DNA from: Poronia punctata
Lineage: Eukaryota > Ascomycota > Sordariomycetes > Xylariales > Xylariaceae
Direction of reading: 5' to 3'
NCBI GenBank assembly: GCA_022579005.1
Contig: MU401491.1
Location: forward strand, 181,445 to 245,444
Length of the DNA: 64,000 bases
Within the stretch, counting starts at the first letter, position 1; every line of letters begins with the position of its first letter. Under the pieces are notes generated by a model. It was given only the letters and a program-made list of their open reading frames with translations, did no database searches and was not told the DNA's origin. Of the stretch, positions 1 to 11,917 are shown in pieces. The translations under genes were made by a program, and so were the position numbers.

Positions 1-525
1 ACTGAACAATTCTCCTGCATGGCCTGGTCGATGCTATATTATTGCGTTTCGCAGCAACTGCTCTTACTTCTGATAGCGAGCGTAGTTTCTCCATCACTCG
101 TGCGCCTTCTGCCGTTATATGAGGAAGGCTCGAACTTGGCTAGGTTAGCTCCGTGGGGTGAAACATCAAGGTTGCCTGTACCCGCACTTCTAGTCAACTT
201 ACGGGCTCGCGACTTAGTCCAACTCACCTTACCCAAACCCCCCAAGTATATATTGACTTACACACTTCTTCGAACAACCCAACTAACGACGGTTGAACGG
301 ACTGCCGGAAGCCGGAGATCGGTGTTGCTCCAACCTGCTCCGGCGCGCCTTCCATTATACCGACTTAATTATACGCCGATGTTGCCCGGAGGCTTCGAAA
401 CCGGCTTGATTACATGACCAACTGCCCATATTCCCACATCCTTGCGGCCTCATCCATTCTGTGCGCTCGTTCGGATAACCGTGGACAGAGGCGTTTTCAT
501 ACTTGCCTCTGCCTGTTAGTGCAGT
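1..525. other. Upstream region of the Myb gene
   Basis: Open frames here (19-417 plus, 39-245 and 355-555 minus) show no recognisable family or codon pattern. The segment most likely holds the promoter and 5' leader of the gene starting at 526. I see no clear TATA box or other site I would defend. Confidence 0.5.
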
Positions 526-2163
526 ATGGCCACAATCGAACCTAGACTGATCCATCTACTGAATGAGTCAACAACCACACCGCGACCACCCAACGCCGAA
601 TTGCCTTCGATCAAACACTTGCCATACCCACACGCCCTACATCGTCCGCCATGTATCCCCTATCCCATCGAACCGGGTGCCGGTCAGAGGCCCGATGCAT
701 TAGATATCAACTGCAGCGGATGCCAGCTCAGTACTTGCCAACCCATTCCGCCACGTTATCCCCGGTCGGACGATTGTTCGACAGCATCATCTTTGAGGAA
801 TAACATACCTCCGTATACGGCCGGGGATCGCTCTTTTGCGCCGCATGTACCGTCACAAGATCCGCGCATCGTCCACAACGACTCGGTCTCCGATAATCAC
901 GAAGATGTATTCGCGAAAAAGCGGCCGGTCAAAGACGATTTCCCTCAGTTGCCACAGCCTCTTAAGAAGCAGAAGGCCACTACGCATAGGTTCCCTCCGA
1001 TAATAGTAGGCCTCAATCAACCACCGTCGAACGCCGCTCTCTTCCCGCCAATCTCACCGCGAATGTCCCCGCGCTCCTTTGGCGATCGGTCGAATACCGC
1101 ACCTCTGAACCAAGTCACAAGCATCACCAAACCACAAGACGTCCAATGCCTTCCCGAAGAACCAACAGCGCAGAGCCCCTCTGGGGATACTGACCGGACA
1201 CTCACGGGCAGGATTAAGCGGAGAGCCGCAAAGCCGCGGCGCAAATGGTCCGAGGAGGAGACCAATCACTTATTACTGGGCGTTAGTAAGCATGGTGTGG
1301 GGAGATGGACAGACATTCTCGAGGATCGGGAGTTCAAATTCGAAGACCGGACGGCCGGGGATCTCAAAGACAGGTTCCGCACATGTTGCCCAGCGGAGCT
1401 TTGCAATGCCTCTAAAGGTGGCGACGGACTAGAACCAGCCGTGCACAAGAATGACAAGAGGCCCAAAAAGGGGCTCATGTCGGAGAATATCCTGAATGAT
1501 ACGGATGAAGAAGCTGAAATCGAGAAATCAGCGTGGATGCAAAATGACTCGGATCTAGCGCCAAAACAACGGAAGAGCCGGGCACACCGGAAAAGGCTAG
1601 AGGATCTTGCCGAACTCGGGATCAGAGGGCCGTTCAAGAAATCGCAGCGGAGAGAGAGGCGGCCGTTTTCTGAACAGGATGACCGGGAAATCCTTCTAGG
1701 TTATGAAAAGTATGGTCCGCATTGGACCAAAATCCAGAGAGACCCCAGCTTCAACCTATCTAGTCGCCAGCCCACAGATTTGCGAGACAGGCTACGGAAT
1801 AAATACCCGGAAAAGTTTGTGGGTACAGAGAAGACGGCAATGCAGATTCGCGACACTAGGGCCAATAATCTGCTGGAGCCGTCTATTACCATGGCCATCA
1901 AGAATTCCCTGAATATGCCCAAGTCATCACTGCTAGAGCCTCAGTTAAACCGAAGTGGCTCGCGAGAGGACATGCCGAAATGGCCGTTGCCAAGCGGACT
2001 TCCCGAGATTGGTGATCCAGTCCCATTTCAACAGAACATGCCCTGGAGCACTGACGTTGGCGCGGGGTTCCCTTCGGGAGAGATGGACATCTCACGCCTC
2101 CTTCTCGACGACAACCAAGTCATTGGCGAGCCGCTGCCTACTGATAGAAGAGGATTCGGTTGA
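526..2163 (+). CDS. Double-Myb telobox DNA-binding protein (Tay1/Teb1-like)
   Basis: Single-exon frame of 545 aa. Two Myb/SANT repeats are visible. The first lies around residues 236-290, with RKWSEEE, the aromatic spacing and a GDLKDRFRT helix. The second lies around 378-432, with RRPFSEQDD and TDLRDRLRN. The DLKD-R-R third helix is the telobox signature of TRF-like Myb domains. Two such repeats in one protein are typical of Yarrowia Tay1 and fission yeast Teb1, which bind TTAGGG-like duplex DNA at telomeres or promoters. The N-terminal 230 residues are Pro/Ser-rich and probably disordered, and a basic linker separates the repeats. The start is the first ATG of the frame. The nuclear role is inferred from the family; whether the target is telomeric or promoter DNA cannot be told from sequence. 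Confidence 0.82.
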   Translation: MATIEPRLIHLLNESTTTPRPPNAELPSIKHLPYPHALHRPPCIPYPIEPGAGQRPDALDINCSGCQLSTCQPIPPRYPRSDDCSTASSLRNNIPPYTAGDRSFAPHVPSQDPRIVHNDSVSDNHEDVFAKKRPVKDDFPQLPQPLKKQKATTHRFPPIIVGLNQPPSNAALFPPISPRMSPRSFGDRSNTAPLNQVTSITKPQDVQCLPEEPTAQSPSGDTDRTLTGRIKRRAAKPRRKWSEEETNHLLLGVSKHGVGRWTDILEDREFKFEDRTAGDLKDRFRTCCPAELCNASKGGDGLEPAVHKNDKRPKKGLMSENILNDTDEEAEIEKSAWMQNDSDLAPKQRKSRAHRKRLEDLAELGIRGPFKKSQRRERRPFSEQDDREILLGYEKYGPHWTKIQRDPSFNLSSRQPTDLRDRLRNKYPEKFVGTEKTAMQIRDTRANNLLEPSITMAIKNSLNMPKSSLLEPQLNRSGSREDMPKWPLPSGLPEIGDPVPFQQNMPWSTDVGAGFPSGEMDISRLLLDDNQVIGEPLPTDRRGFG

Positions 2164-3191
2164 ACAAACCGCGAGCTACTCGACGAAACTTCCGATCGAG
2201 CTAGCCGACGAGTCTGCTTGGACGCGACGACTAGAAAAATTGAAAACTCCAAGTGAGGCACATCACTGTAGGCCGAGGTTGGGCGAAGACGATTCCCAAG
2301 TTGGGGAACATTTTTATTCGTCTCGAGCATGATTTCTCTGATTCCTCAATTCCAAAAAAAAAGCCAATTGCATGCAGTTAGGAGTTTATGATTGATAACG
2401 ATAGTAGGTACAGCGCTGCTTTCAAAAACGACGGGCAAGGGCCAAATGATTCAACTAAGCAACGTGAACAGGAGAAAAGAGGACTTAAAGAAGATGAAAA
2501 AGAGCAAGACGGCGATGTTCTGTATGACCTTCATCTGCCCACCAAGGGTCGGTTGAAGTTATGCACTTTCTGCCCTCGTTGGTGGAGGTTCATCGCTATG
2601 CAAGTAAAGTAACATTGGCTTGCGTGGGAAAAATACGTAACTTGTTTATCGAAGCTAGGTCGGTTTCAAAGTAAACATATACGCAGCGTGCGACCACTTA
2701 TTTATGTACATACGCTAGTGCTTCTGCTGAATATAAATGCATTATCTTGTGTTTCTCCAGTGGTAACTCGTGACCATTTAAAATACATGGACTGATGAGA
2801 GCCTTGTTGTTGGATAGCTGCTCGTACTCGTAAGCTTTGCATGCTGTAAACAAGATCGATAACATTGCAGTAGGTATACGGTTCGATCACTCGGGGAGTC
2901 GGGGCACTGCCGACTCTGCTAAGGTATTTTAAGGGTAGGCGAAACGATGTAATACGATTGGTTCGTTCCCATGCTTGGCAATAGGTAGTCGACAGCAGCA
3001 GCTGCCACGAATTGGTACAGTTGGTGCTTGGAAATGTATCAATGCACAAGCTTGGACCACCTTGTTATCAGCCCTATCTACCCACAATCCAGCACACCTT
3101 TTTTTTGTTTGTGCGTAATTGATAACCTCCAACATCACGGCTAACGACAACAGGACATCGCGACGACGCATTCCTTACCAGAACCGCCAAG
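2164..3191. other. Intergenic spacer
   Basis: This holds the 3' end of the Myb gene and the promoter and leader of the uL15 gene. Open frames at 2388-2612 and 2702-3049 look random. No repeat or RNA gene seen. Confidence 0.5.
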
Positions 3192-3786
3192 ATGCCTACT
3201 CGCTTCTCAAAGACACGGAAGCACCGTGGCCATGTCAGCGCTGGACATGGTCGTGTAGGAAAGCACAGAAAGCACCCCGGTGGTCGTGGTATGGCCGGTG
3301 GTCAGGTAAGGATCTCAGCACGAAATTGGCCAAAGGAGATCGCTTCTAACCATTCCGCTCCGAAATAGCACCACCACAGAACCAACATCGACAAGTACCA
3401 TCCCGGTTACTTCGGTAAGGTTGGTATGCGACGATTCCACTTGCTGAGAAATCAGCAATGGAACCCGACCGTCAACGTCGACAAGGTATTTAGCGGCCCC
3501 TCCCTCAGAAAGACCCGATAGTGGGGGAAGCGGTGGACGGAAGGCGTTAACGAATCTCTACTCATAGCTTGCCTCCCTTCTCCCCGAGGACATCCGCGAG
3601 AAGTACGTCTCCGGCGAAGCCAAGGATACTGCCCCCGTCATCGACCTATTGGCCCTCGGATACTCCAAGCTCCTCGGAAAGGGCCGGTGCCCTAACATCC
3701 CCTTTGTCGTTCGCGCCAGATACGTCAGCAAGGATGCCGAAAAGAAGATCACAGAGGCTGGCGGTGTTATCGAGCTAGTAGCATAA
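3192..3786 (+). CDS. RPL28: 60S ribosomal protein uL15 (L28/L27a)
   Basis: Component of the large cytosolic ribosomal subunit. Three exons join in frame: 3192-3305, 3369-3485 and 3568-3786, with GT-TAG introns of 63 and 82 nt, giving 149 aa, the usual family length. The N-terminus [20 protein letters not shown] and the following [18 protein letters not shown] tract are diagnostic of eukaryotic uL15, as is the later [19 protein letters not shown] segment. The first intron falls right after the GGQ of the basic tail. The gene lies about 1.1 kb upstream of another ribosomal protein gene (eS4) in the same orientation. The start is fixed by homology, and no in-frame alternative is plausible. Confidence 0.97.
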
Positions 3787-4924
3787 AGGAGGAACCAACC
3801 TGCTTGCTTGCTGGCTGACGTATAGAGAGGAAATAAGGGAATCCGGAATCCAGAAGAAATCGGGAACCCGGAAACGATAGCATGAATGACAATCCGATGA
3901 TCCAAACCAAAAACACTTCGGGCAGGACTGGTCACGTTTTGATGATGGCGCAACAAGAAAAATAATACCCAATTACACACACGAACTGCTATGATCTTGT
4001 GTGGGTTTGGTTCTCTTACGGGTTACTACCTGGTGTGCCAGCGCTTGTAGTCCCAGTCGCTTCACTGCAGCATGGGTGCCTGGTTCGCTCTTGTCTTTTA
4101 TGAAGATATGCTAGGCTTATACGGCTATAGCTGCTCTCCCATGCTCGCCAGGCCACGATTACGAGAGTCTGGGTAAAGGTGTATTAGTTACGCCCATAGA
4201 CGTACATAGCACTCTAAATGCACCTCTCAAAATGGGTACCTTCACTTGCCAGCCAGTGTGCCGTAGTCTGAGTTTATTGGAGTACGACGGACTGCATAAT
4301 AAATTGTATTCTCAAGCTGTCATCCGCCCGCCGAAATAGCACGTCTAGGCCGGTTTTTCTGCTTCAATTCCACAGGTGGTACTTCACTTCGTACTGACAT
4401 CTTCAACCTGCCCCCTTTACACTGAGCCTTTATGATGGTGCCATCTTAGAGTTCTTGCGCGATACATCCACACAAACTTATTCTTCCACTTGGTCAGAGA
4501 GGCGGAAACTTGTACCTACCTAACCTAGTCAATATCACAAGGTTGTGATCTAGTAACTCAGTTAAATCTGGCTGTCTCGTAATCGTTGCAGATAGATACA
4601 ATTGCCAATTGCTTGTACATGACGGGTAGGTACAACGTACAAGCGCGAAATGTAATTGCCTATCCTATTGGTTGTCTATTATTTCTGGAGGTGGGGTGGT
4701 GGGGTACCTGTCTCAACTGTCAACAGCTGGTAGAGCAAATGCCTGCGCTTGGACCTACCTTATTGACCTTATCTTATCAATTTCCACTAGGGCACAACAG
4801 CCCTTTTCGCTTTATTCCAAAACTTGAATAATCATTCCTATCTTTTCGCAGGTCCCCGAATTGAGAGCCAGTCGCCCATCCTCCACACTTTTTCACGACA
4901 ACCATCGACCGGTAAATCGCCAAA
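3787..4924. other. Intergenic spacer between two ribosomal protein genes
   Basis: Contains the uL15 3' UTR and the eS4 promoter and leader. Open frames at 3558-3980 (minus) and 4586-4831 (plus) are not credible genes. No repeat of note. Confidence 0.5.
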
Positions 4925-6040
4925 ATGGGTAGAGGACCGTAAGTGAATACCTCTTTCAAAAGAATCTAAGCGTTTCGTTTTGGTGTAAAATTCACATGCA
5001 CCCGAATCCGCTGTCGTCGGAGACGCGCGCTCTGGAGACGCTTAGTTTCGTGGATCGAAAACTACGAGAACTAGAAGTTGTAGCTGACATGCCTTTCGCC
5101 TCACAGTAAGAAGCACCAGAAGCGCCTGAGCGCCCCTTCCCACTGGCTTCTCGACAAGCTATCGGGTACCTACGCCCCCAAGGCCTCGCCCGGTCCCCAC
5201 AAGCAGCGAGAATGCCTTCCCCTCATCATCTTCATCCGCAACCGCCTCAAGTATGCCTTGAACTACCGTGAGACGAGGGCCATCCTCATGCAGCGCCTCG
5301 TCAAGGTCGACGGCAAGGTCCGCACCGATGTCACCTACCCCGCCGGTTTCATGGATGTCATCACCCTCGAGAAGACTGGCGAGAACTTCCGTCTCATCTA
5401 CGATACCAAGGGCCGATACACCGTCCACCGTATTCAAGAGGAGGAGGCCACCTACAAGCTAGGAAAGGTCAAGCGCGTACAACTCGGCAAGGGCGGCATC
5501 CCATTCTTGGTCACGCACGATGCGAGAACGTAAGTGTTCTGTCAGACATCATTCAGCCGTTGGATCAAGCTTTGGTTGAACCACCCTTCAACGCAACGAT
5601 ACCCTACGTTGTACCTATCGAGCTTCGAACTAATGGCTGGTATGTTCCCCCATTCTGATCTTGCTGCTAACGTGATCTCCCGGAACAGCATTCGCTACCC
5701 CGATCCTCTGATCAAGGTCAACGACACTGTCAAGATTGACCTTGCCACTGGCAAGATCACCGACTTCATCAAGTTCGACACCGGCGCCATTGCCATGGTC
5801 ACTGGTGGTCGTAACATGGGTCGTGTCGGTGTTATCACTCACCGTGAGCGTCACGATGGTGGTTTCAACATTGTCCACGTCAAGGATGCCATTGACAACA
5901 CGTTCGCCACGCGCGAGAACAACGTCTTCGTCATCGGCTCTGAGAAGCCCTGGATTTCTCTACCCAAGGGCAAGGGTGTCAAGTTGACCATTGCTGAGGA
6001 GAGAGATCGCCGCCGGGCTCACGCTCTGGCTGGTCACTAA
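4925..6040 (+). CDS. RPS4: 40S ribosomal protein eS4
   Basis: Small-subunit cytosolic ribosomal protein. Exons 4925-4938 (only 14 nt, ATG plus three codons and two bases), 5107-5529 and 5689-6040 give 262 aa, matching the family (about 261). The tiny first exon followed by an intron is a common arrangement in fungal ribosomal protein genes. Family signatures: MGRGPKKHQKRL at the start, the S4 RNA-binding region around residues 42-105, [12 protein letters not shown], the KOW-containing [12 protein letters not shown] region near 180-200, and [20 protein letters not shown] near the end. Both introns are GT-CAG. The join of exon 1 to exon 2 restores the Pro codon before KKH. Confidence 0.97.
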
Positions 6041-9000
6041 ACGGTATCTTACTAGGTAGTGAAACTTAAAAAAGGAGGGGATCTGGGCAAGGGTTGACGA
6101 TTTTGTCTTTTCGCATGGGAACTGGAGTCTACGGCATATCCACTGTGCGTGCTTTACCGCGATCAGGAACACGCGGTCTAGGTCAATGATGAAATGAGAA
6201 CTTAAGACGTACCTAATTGACCACGATTCCCTATGCAAAACGATGTTTTGTTGATGTGTCATATTTGACCCATCTTGGGTTCTGTAATCAATGTATTGTC
6301 CATTTCAACATGCTGGTTTCAGCTCAGGCTGCCCCCATCTGCGCACTGCTGATGAGCTGGGAGCTTTCTATCACAGTTGAGGCTTTTGCTAAAAAGCCCA
6401 ACACTCAGCGTGTAGATGGGTTAAACGTGTATATTGCGCCTTTCACCTTGGAGGTGTATCACGCCCTCGGCCAGCTGTCGACCTGCCTAACTAGTAGATA
6501 CTCACCGCTGTTCCATTTAGGCACGAAAGCTCTCCACGAAACAGGCTTTCACTGATGTAGGTAGGTAAGTAAATAAGCATACGCCATCCGAATGCCGAGC
6601 CCTCATGAGAGCTGAATAAAAATTCTCGTACGACCTTTTAACTTGTTTGGAAAGGTATGGAGGAGAAGAAGAGAACCTGTCATATTTTCTTATGGTTTGT
6701 CACATTTTCAGGGGTTGTAGAAAATTGGGGGGCCCTGGACGGTTGGGTTAGGTTTAGGTTATATGCAACAGACATGTCGGACTCGGTTGAAGAACCTCGA
6801 TTTCGAGAGGTACCTACATGTAGGTAGGTAGGTGGATTATATGTACAAGTAGCTCATACCTTGAGGTAGGTGTGGAATGAGGTGATTGCACAGCGAGTTA
6901 CGAATAGGTAGGTAGGTTTAATTTACAACGTAGGTACGTTCGATCTGGAAGCTGGAGACTGCGGGCTGGCAGGTTTTTTTTTTGGTTTATCTCATTGTTT
7001 GGGCCTTATGAGTAGGCTTTTACATACAGCTAGACTCCTCCGGACTGGTTTTTTTCTGCTGTGTACCTTAAGTAGGTAGAAAGGTAGGTTAGGTACGACC
7101 GTTACTGGGGAATTTACCTCCTGACCAAAGGCTGGCAGGGGCTGTACAGGGGAAAACTCGGAGTCACTGTAGTCTGTCCTTGTTTAAAGATCAGATGTCG
7201 TGCTCTACCTACCTACCTCCGAGTACGAGTACTCGTACGTGTGCCATCCGGATTCCGGAGCCGGTCATGCAGCCTGGTAGTGTCTGGAATTGATTCTTGA
7301 TATTAGAAATTTACCTACAGTTCCAGTTTATAATGTCTACGAGTACGTGCAAGATAACTATGTACCTACCTACCTAGGTTACCTGGATATCCTGCAGGGT
7401 GAGTGAGAGAGGTGGGAAGGATCTGGATAGCAACATTGGTCACACCCACACCCATCGGCTCGTTACCCGACAGTGGACACGGGACACGATGAGATCTATA
7501 TGTACGGGTACGTGCCTAATCTCGCTGCTGGTTTTGTGTTTCCCCTTTATATGCCCCCCCTCCCCCTTCCCCCTGTCTAGGTAAGTATGTATGTATATAA
7601 TATCGAAGTAGAAGTGGTTACAGGGAATCAAAGGGGAATCACCACATAACCGTACCCTGAAATGGAATAAAATATTCAGGTACTAATGCATTTTTTTTTT
7701 CTTTCGTCGAATCGCCGCCAGTCAGGGCTCTTTTTCTTTTTCTTTTCGCGGCTTTTGCTCCTGTTGAAGATCTTACTTACTTACTTGCGAGTACTTTACT
7801 GCCACGTGCTCTCAGAGGGTGAGGAACAGCGGATTGGTAAGGTAGGTAGGTAAAGTAGGTAAGGTGGGTGTCGTTACCTAGGTACCTACCTACCTTACCT
7901 ACTTACTTACCTACCCCCGTCCACAAAGTTTAGGAATCACACCCGCATGGTTGACGTTGATTTTCTTTGGTTCGCTTCGAATGTGATATAGGTAACCTAG
8001 GTACAAACAAGGTATGGTCTTAGGTACCGAGTCGTTTATTAGGTAGGAAGATAGGTAGCTAGGTACTCGTAGATAATCGACTTCTTGCTTGCTTGCTTGC
8101 TCGCTTGCCGATGGTTTGTTATTACCTAACCTACTCGTAAGACTTTTTACTCACTCAAGGTCGGCCGTTTTTTTTACTCGTACTCGTACGTGCGAGTGTT
8201 AGACTTACTCTTTTACCTACGGTATATGTACATAGTATATAATCCATGACGTTGCTCGGTGACACGGCAGATCCATCGTCGCTAGGGTCGTCGTCGTCAA
8301 CAGCTTAGAATTATCAAAAGGCGGCAGGAGTTATGACGAAAAGAAGGAGGCCCCCTACTCGTATCTCCGCTCTATGATATGTAATCAAAGCACCGAAAAT
8401 GCCGAAGGGATTTTCTGCCAGCCCGTGGCGTACGTACACGACATCGATCGACTAAAACCTACTCTACTATATCGTCTCCAACGGATCCCGATGTAGACTT
8501 ATGCATGCGCCTATTTAATCGTTACTACCTCGGCTTTGTCCCCGTTTTCTTCTCGTGTGTCGACGTGGACGGTAAATAGGTATATATGTTTGAGTTGACA
8601 CGGGATACTTCTGAAGCCGGCCAGTCATCTGTCGTGAAATCCAAGGGGGTTTGGAACAACACATGTCCCGTAGGGATCCCTGTAAGGACGTATGAGACAC
8701 CGCGCGGCAAACTTGGTTGATGTTGCCTTGTCTTGTTGAATAAATGGGGGTATATAGGTACTATACTAGTTCATGTAGTGTGTCCGCAACCATCGTCGAT
8801 GGGATTAATTCGTTGACTAAAGGTGTAACATGGGTCCATTCGTGAGTTGTGTAGAAGGCTTATATTCGTCAACGAGAGACTGTTGAAGAAGCATGTAAGT
8901 AAAGTACACGTACCTAACCGAGGCGAATAATCACCTTAGAACAAGACTTATAGGGCAAGGTAGTGTTGTTGAATTTTTTGGTGACACGATGCAAATGTAT

Positions 9001-9612
9001 ACCTACTGTAGGCAATCTCCAACATTAGCCTGCATCCAGACCACTTACAGGTCAAGTATCTCGTAGTATGTATTTCGGTTGAAGGGTAAGGGCTTCAAAA
9101 TGTCTTCTGAAACAAGTTGGAAGTGAAGCGAGGTTGCATAACCGAAGCTTCATCGGTTTATGAATCGGTCAGCAAACGACGACAGTCCAAACTCAGGCTA
9201 AGTTAAGTAAAGTACCTGGTACCAGGAAAGTGGAAAGAAAGAAGCGTCTTTTTCGCCTTGGCGTAAAGCCCGCCTGCCTCGGACTACGCGACAGTAAGGT
9301 GGTATTTTCTGGGTTTGAAATTTCGTTGAGGCTCAGTGTCAGTACCAATGTAACCCTTGGTGATCGGGGATTGGACCGGAAACACACGGGTAACTGGGGG
9401 GAAGGGTTTCCGGTCTTGTAATCGGCGGGTATCTGCTTTCTGCGGCTTGAATCCCTCCTGTTCGCGCATACGATCTACGCGTACCGACTACAAGTAATGA
9501 GAGCAAAAGAAAGAAGTCAATATTGTCTGCGTCTTTGGGGTCCAAGTCACCTTATTATTGTGTGTGCGTATGTAAGTCACAATATCCTATTCTAGTTAGC
9601 CGTAGCATGGAT

Positions 9613-9635
9613 ACACACACACACACACACACACA
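9613..9635. repeat. (AC)n microsatellite
   Basis: Uninterrupted AC dinucleotide run of about 11 units in gene-free DNA. Confidence 0.95.
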
Positions 9636-10063
9636 TAATTTGGCTTTACACAAGGCGTTCTAGGTTAAGAAATGCTTTGCCTAGTTCGATTCGACTAATT
9701 GTACACGTACGACCTTGTATGTTAGATGTCGTGATTACACAAAACTCTAATAATGGCTGGAGCATTCTGTAGCTCTAGTGGGGGGGCTGTCAAGATGCAT
9801 TATGCGCTACGATGACAATGGGGAACCCCTCTTTCCTTTTCAGGTATTCCAGTGTGGGGTTTCCTCATGTAACGTAAAAGGGTACCACAGCCCCCATCCT
9901 GTCACCCCCACCACCACATATTTCACCTCTTCCGACCTTTGGATCATGATCCCACGTTATAACCATTTTATGATATGTCAGGTCGTAGTAAGTATTCCGT
10001 GCTTGACCTTATCCCTGCCCATATCAAGTGTGACTGCAACCAAGGGCTGCTGCATCGATGTAA

Positions 10064-10064
<1 letters not shown>

Positions 10065-10099
<35 letters not shown>
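10065..10099. repeat. (TG)n microsatellite
   Basis: Uninterrupted TG run of about 17 units, 450 bp from the AC run and of the opposite strand sense. Confidence 0.95.
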
Positions 10100-10102
<3 letters not shown>

Positions 10103-10689
10103 AAATGGGTTGGGTTTCCTATCTAAATACGTACCTACCTACCTTACTGTCTACATACCTCGCAGACATCCGACAGATGTACTTGTAACGAACAACGACC
10201 TACGAGATAGGATCAGTAGTTACTTCCGACATCTTCATTCTCAACTGCCTTATTTTCATTTCACCACCGAAGCCCCGGCACTTGTCCAACGTTCATCCCG
10301 ATCGTGGATACGATCATTTTCTCCATCCGTAACCGGACTCGATGGCCAGTTCAAGTGAACTGCGGTTGTCTTGTAGCAAAGACCCCGTCCGGCATCGTCT
10401 TGGTACTTTGGGCTCTTTCAAACTTATAAATCATGTTGGTACTCATGTCCTCTATGGACTGTACATACGACTTTGTTTGCCTTGACCATCATTTGGTATT
10501 TGGCTAACCTTAGCGTTTTGTTCGTTGACCCCCACCTAACCCCCATGTTTGCTTTCCCTTTCCCTTTTGCTTGGTTTGGACATTGTCTTCTTGTATTTCT
10601 TTCAGTTTCGAGTTCCCAATGTTTTCAGCAGAGTCGTGCTTTTATATGAAATGCTATTTGCAAAACTCTCAAGGTCTTCCTCTCGCGGG

Positions 10690-10735
<46 letters not shown>

Positions 10736-10736
10736 A
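10690..10736. repeat. T26-A21 perfect inverted homopolymer
   Basis: 26 T followed directly by 21 A, a perfect palindrome able to form a hairpin. It could be two poly(A) tails abutting tail to tail, or an assembly artefact like the one near 53.7 kb. Confidence 0.9.
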
Positions 10737-11917
10737 CAAAATTAGTTTTGTTCGGTGTGCTCCCCAGCCGCCAAAAGTGATCGTCGCTCATTTTATCCAA
10801 CACGATCATGGTATTCCTGAGCCTTTTCCAACCAAGTTCTGGTTTAGTTTTACAATGCGGCATTCTGCATAAGAGTCAGCGGACGCTCGGCTTGCTCAAC
10901 TAAACTCGGGCGAGAGAGCTGTATCAGGTCTCATATTGGTTGCAAAAAGAAAACACGAACACCTCTGCTCAAGAAGGATCTCAGCGTACGGCGCATACGC
11001 CACTCATTTACTTTACAGAGCCGGTCGTCAGCACTCACCACCTATACCTATGGCTCCTGTTGCTCTTTTATCCTTTCCGACTTTCACTAAGAGGTACTTA
11101 TAGAGCATCTTTTGGTGCCTGTCATGCAGGCTCATCCCTTGAGCTGCTAGACTGTGGAAACCGACTCCTGTGACCCATCCCGCGACAGTAGTCAGTTTGC
11201 TCAGTTCTGTAAGGCCCCACTTCCGGTCACGAAAGCCGGCAATTGACAACCTAGATCCCCCACGGGGCCTTGACAGGTAGGTAACCTAGTCTGCTGTAGG
11301 TATCAATTAGGTGAGAGAATACGTGTATAGGCAATGGGTATTATTAGTAGTCCGACAAATGTCAACATCTTCATCTTCTTTCTTGTGTTTTCTGCTGGAA
11401 ACTCTGCTTTTTAGTGCAACTGACTCTATTGACTTAGTCTTGTTGGGAGCGTCCTTTACATGATCATGGAAAGATGCTGCCATGAATGAGGTATTATAAG
11501 CCCGTAACAACCTAACCTAGAGAGTATACCGTATACGGTCAGTTTTGCTTATAAACCGGACCTCGACTCTGGCCAGCCCCGCTCACGATGATAGTCATTA
11601 GGTAGGTAGTCGCCGGTTATTCTTTTCCTCTTAACCTGGGATCTGTCGACAGTTTATTCGCCCCCTTTTTTTTTTCTTCTATCTTTCATTTTAAACGCGT
11701 ATTATTTTCTCACATTGTCGGCCTCCAATTTGCTGCTCAACAACCGACGAGGCAAGTTTCGGTTAATGGACAAACGACGAAGCTCTAAACATATAACCTA
11801 GGGACGTATTCTTTTGGCCCATCTCTCATCCGCGCCAACAGGCAAACGTAAGGTCGTAGAGTTCGGGAATCGCGCATACCTTTTTATCCTCACATTTTAA
11901 TCTCATCTCATCAGATC

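Larger units (their letters stand above)
6041..11917. other. 5.9-kb gene-free spacer rich in TAGG/CCTA runs
   Basis: No convincing gene. Frames such as 9778-10188 and 10549-10872 owe their openness to TG and T/A runs. The tract is dense in TAGGTAGG/CCTACCTA runs (for example near 6823, 6909, 7205, 7362, 7845-7915, 8041, 10133, 11275 and 11601) and in the palindromic word GTACGAGTACTCGTAC and fragments of it (near 7220, 7335, 8176). It also holds the CA, TG and T/A simple repeats listed separately. The last few hundred bases should hold the promoter of the D-lactate dehydrogenase gene. Confidence 0.6.

Noticed and set aside
9778..10188. 136-codon frame in the gene-free region
   Set aside because: Its length depends on a TG repeat coding Cys-Val; composition is not coding-like.
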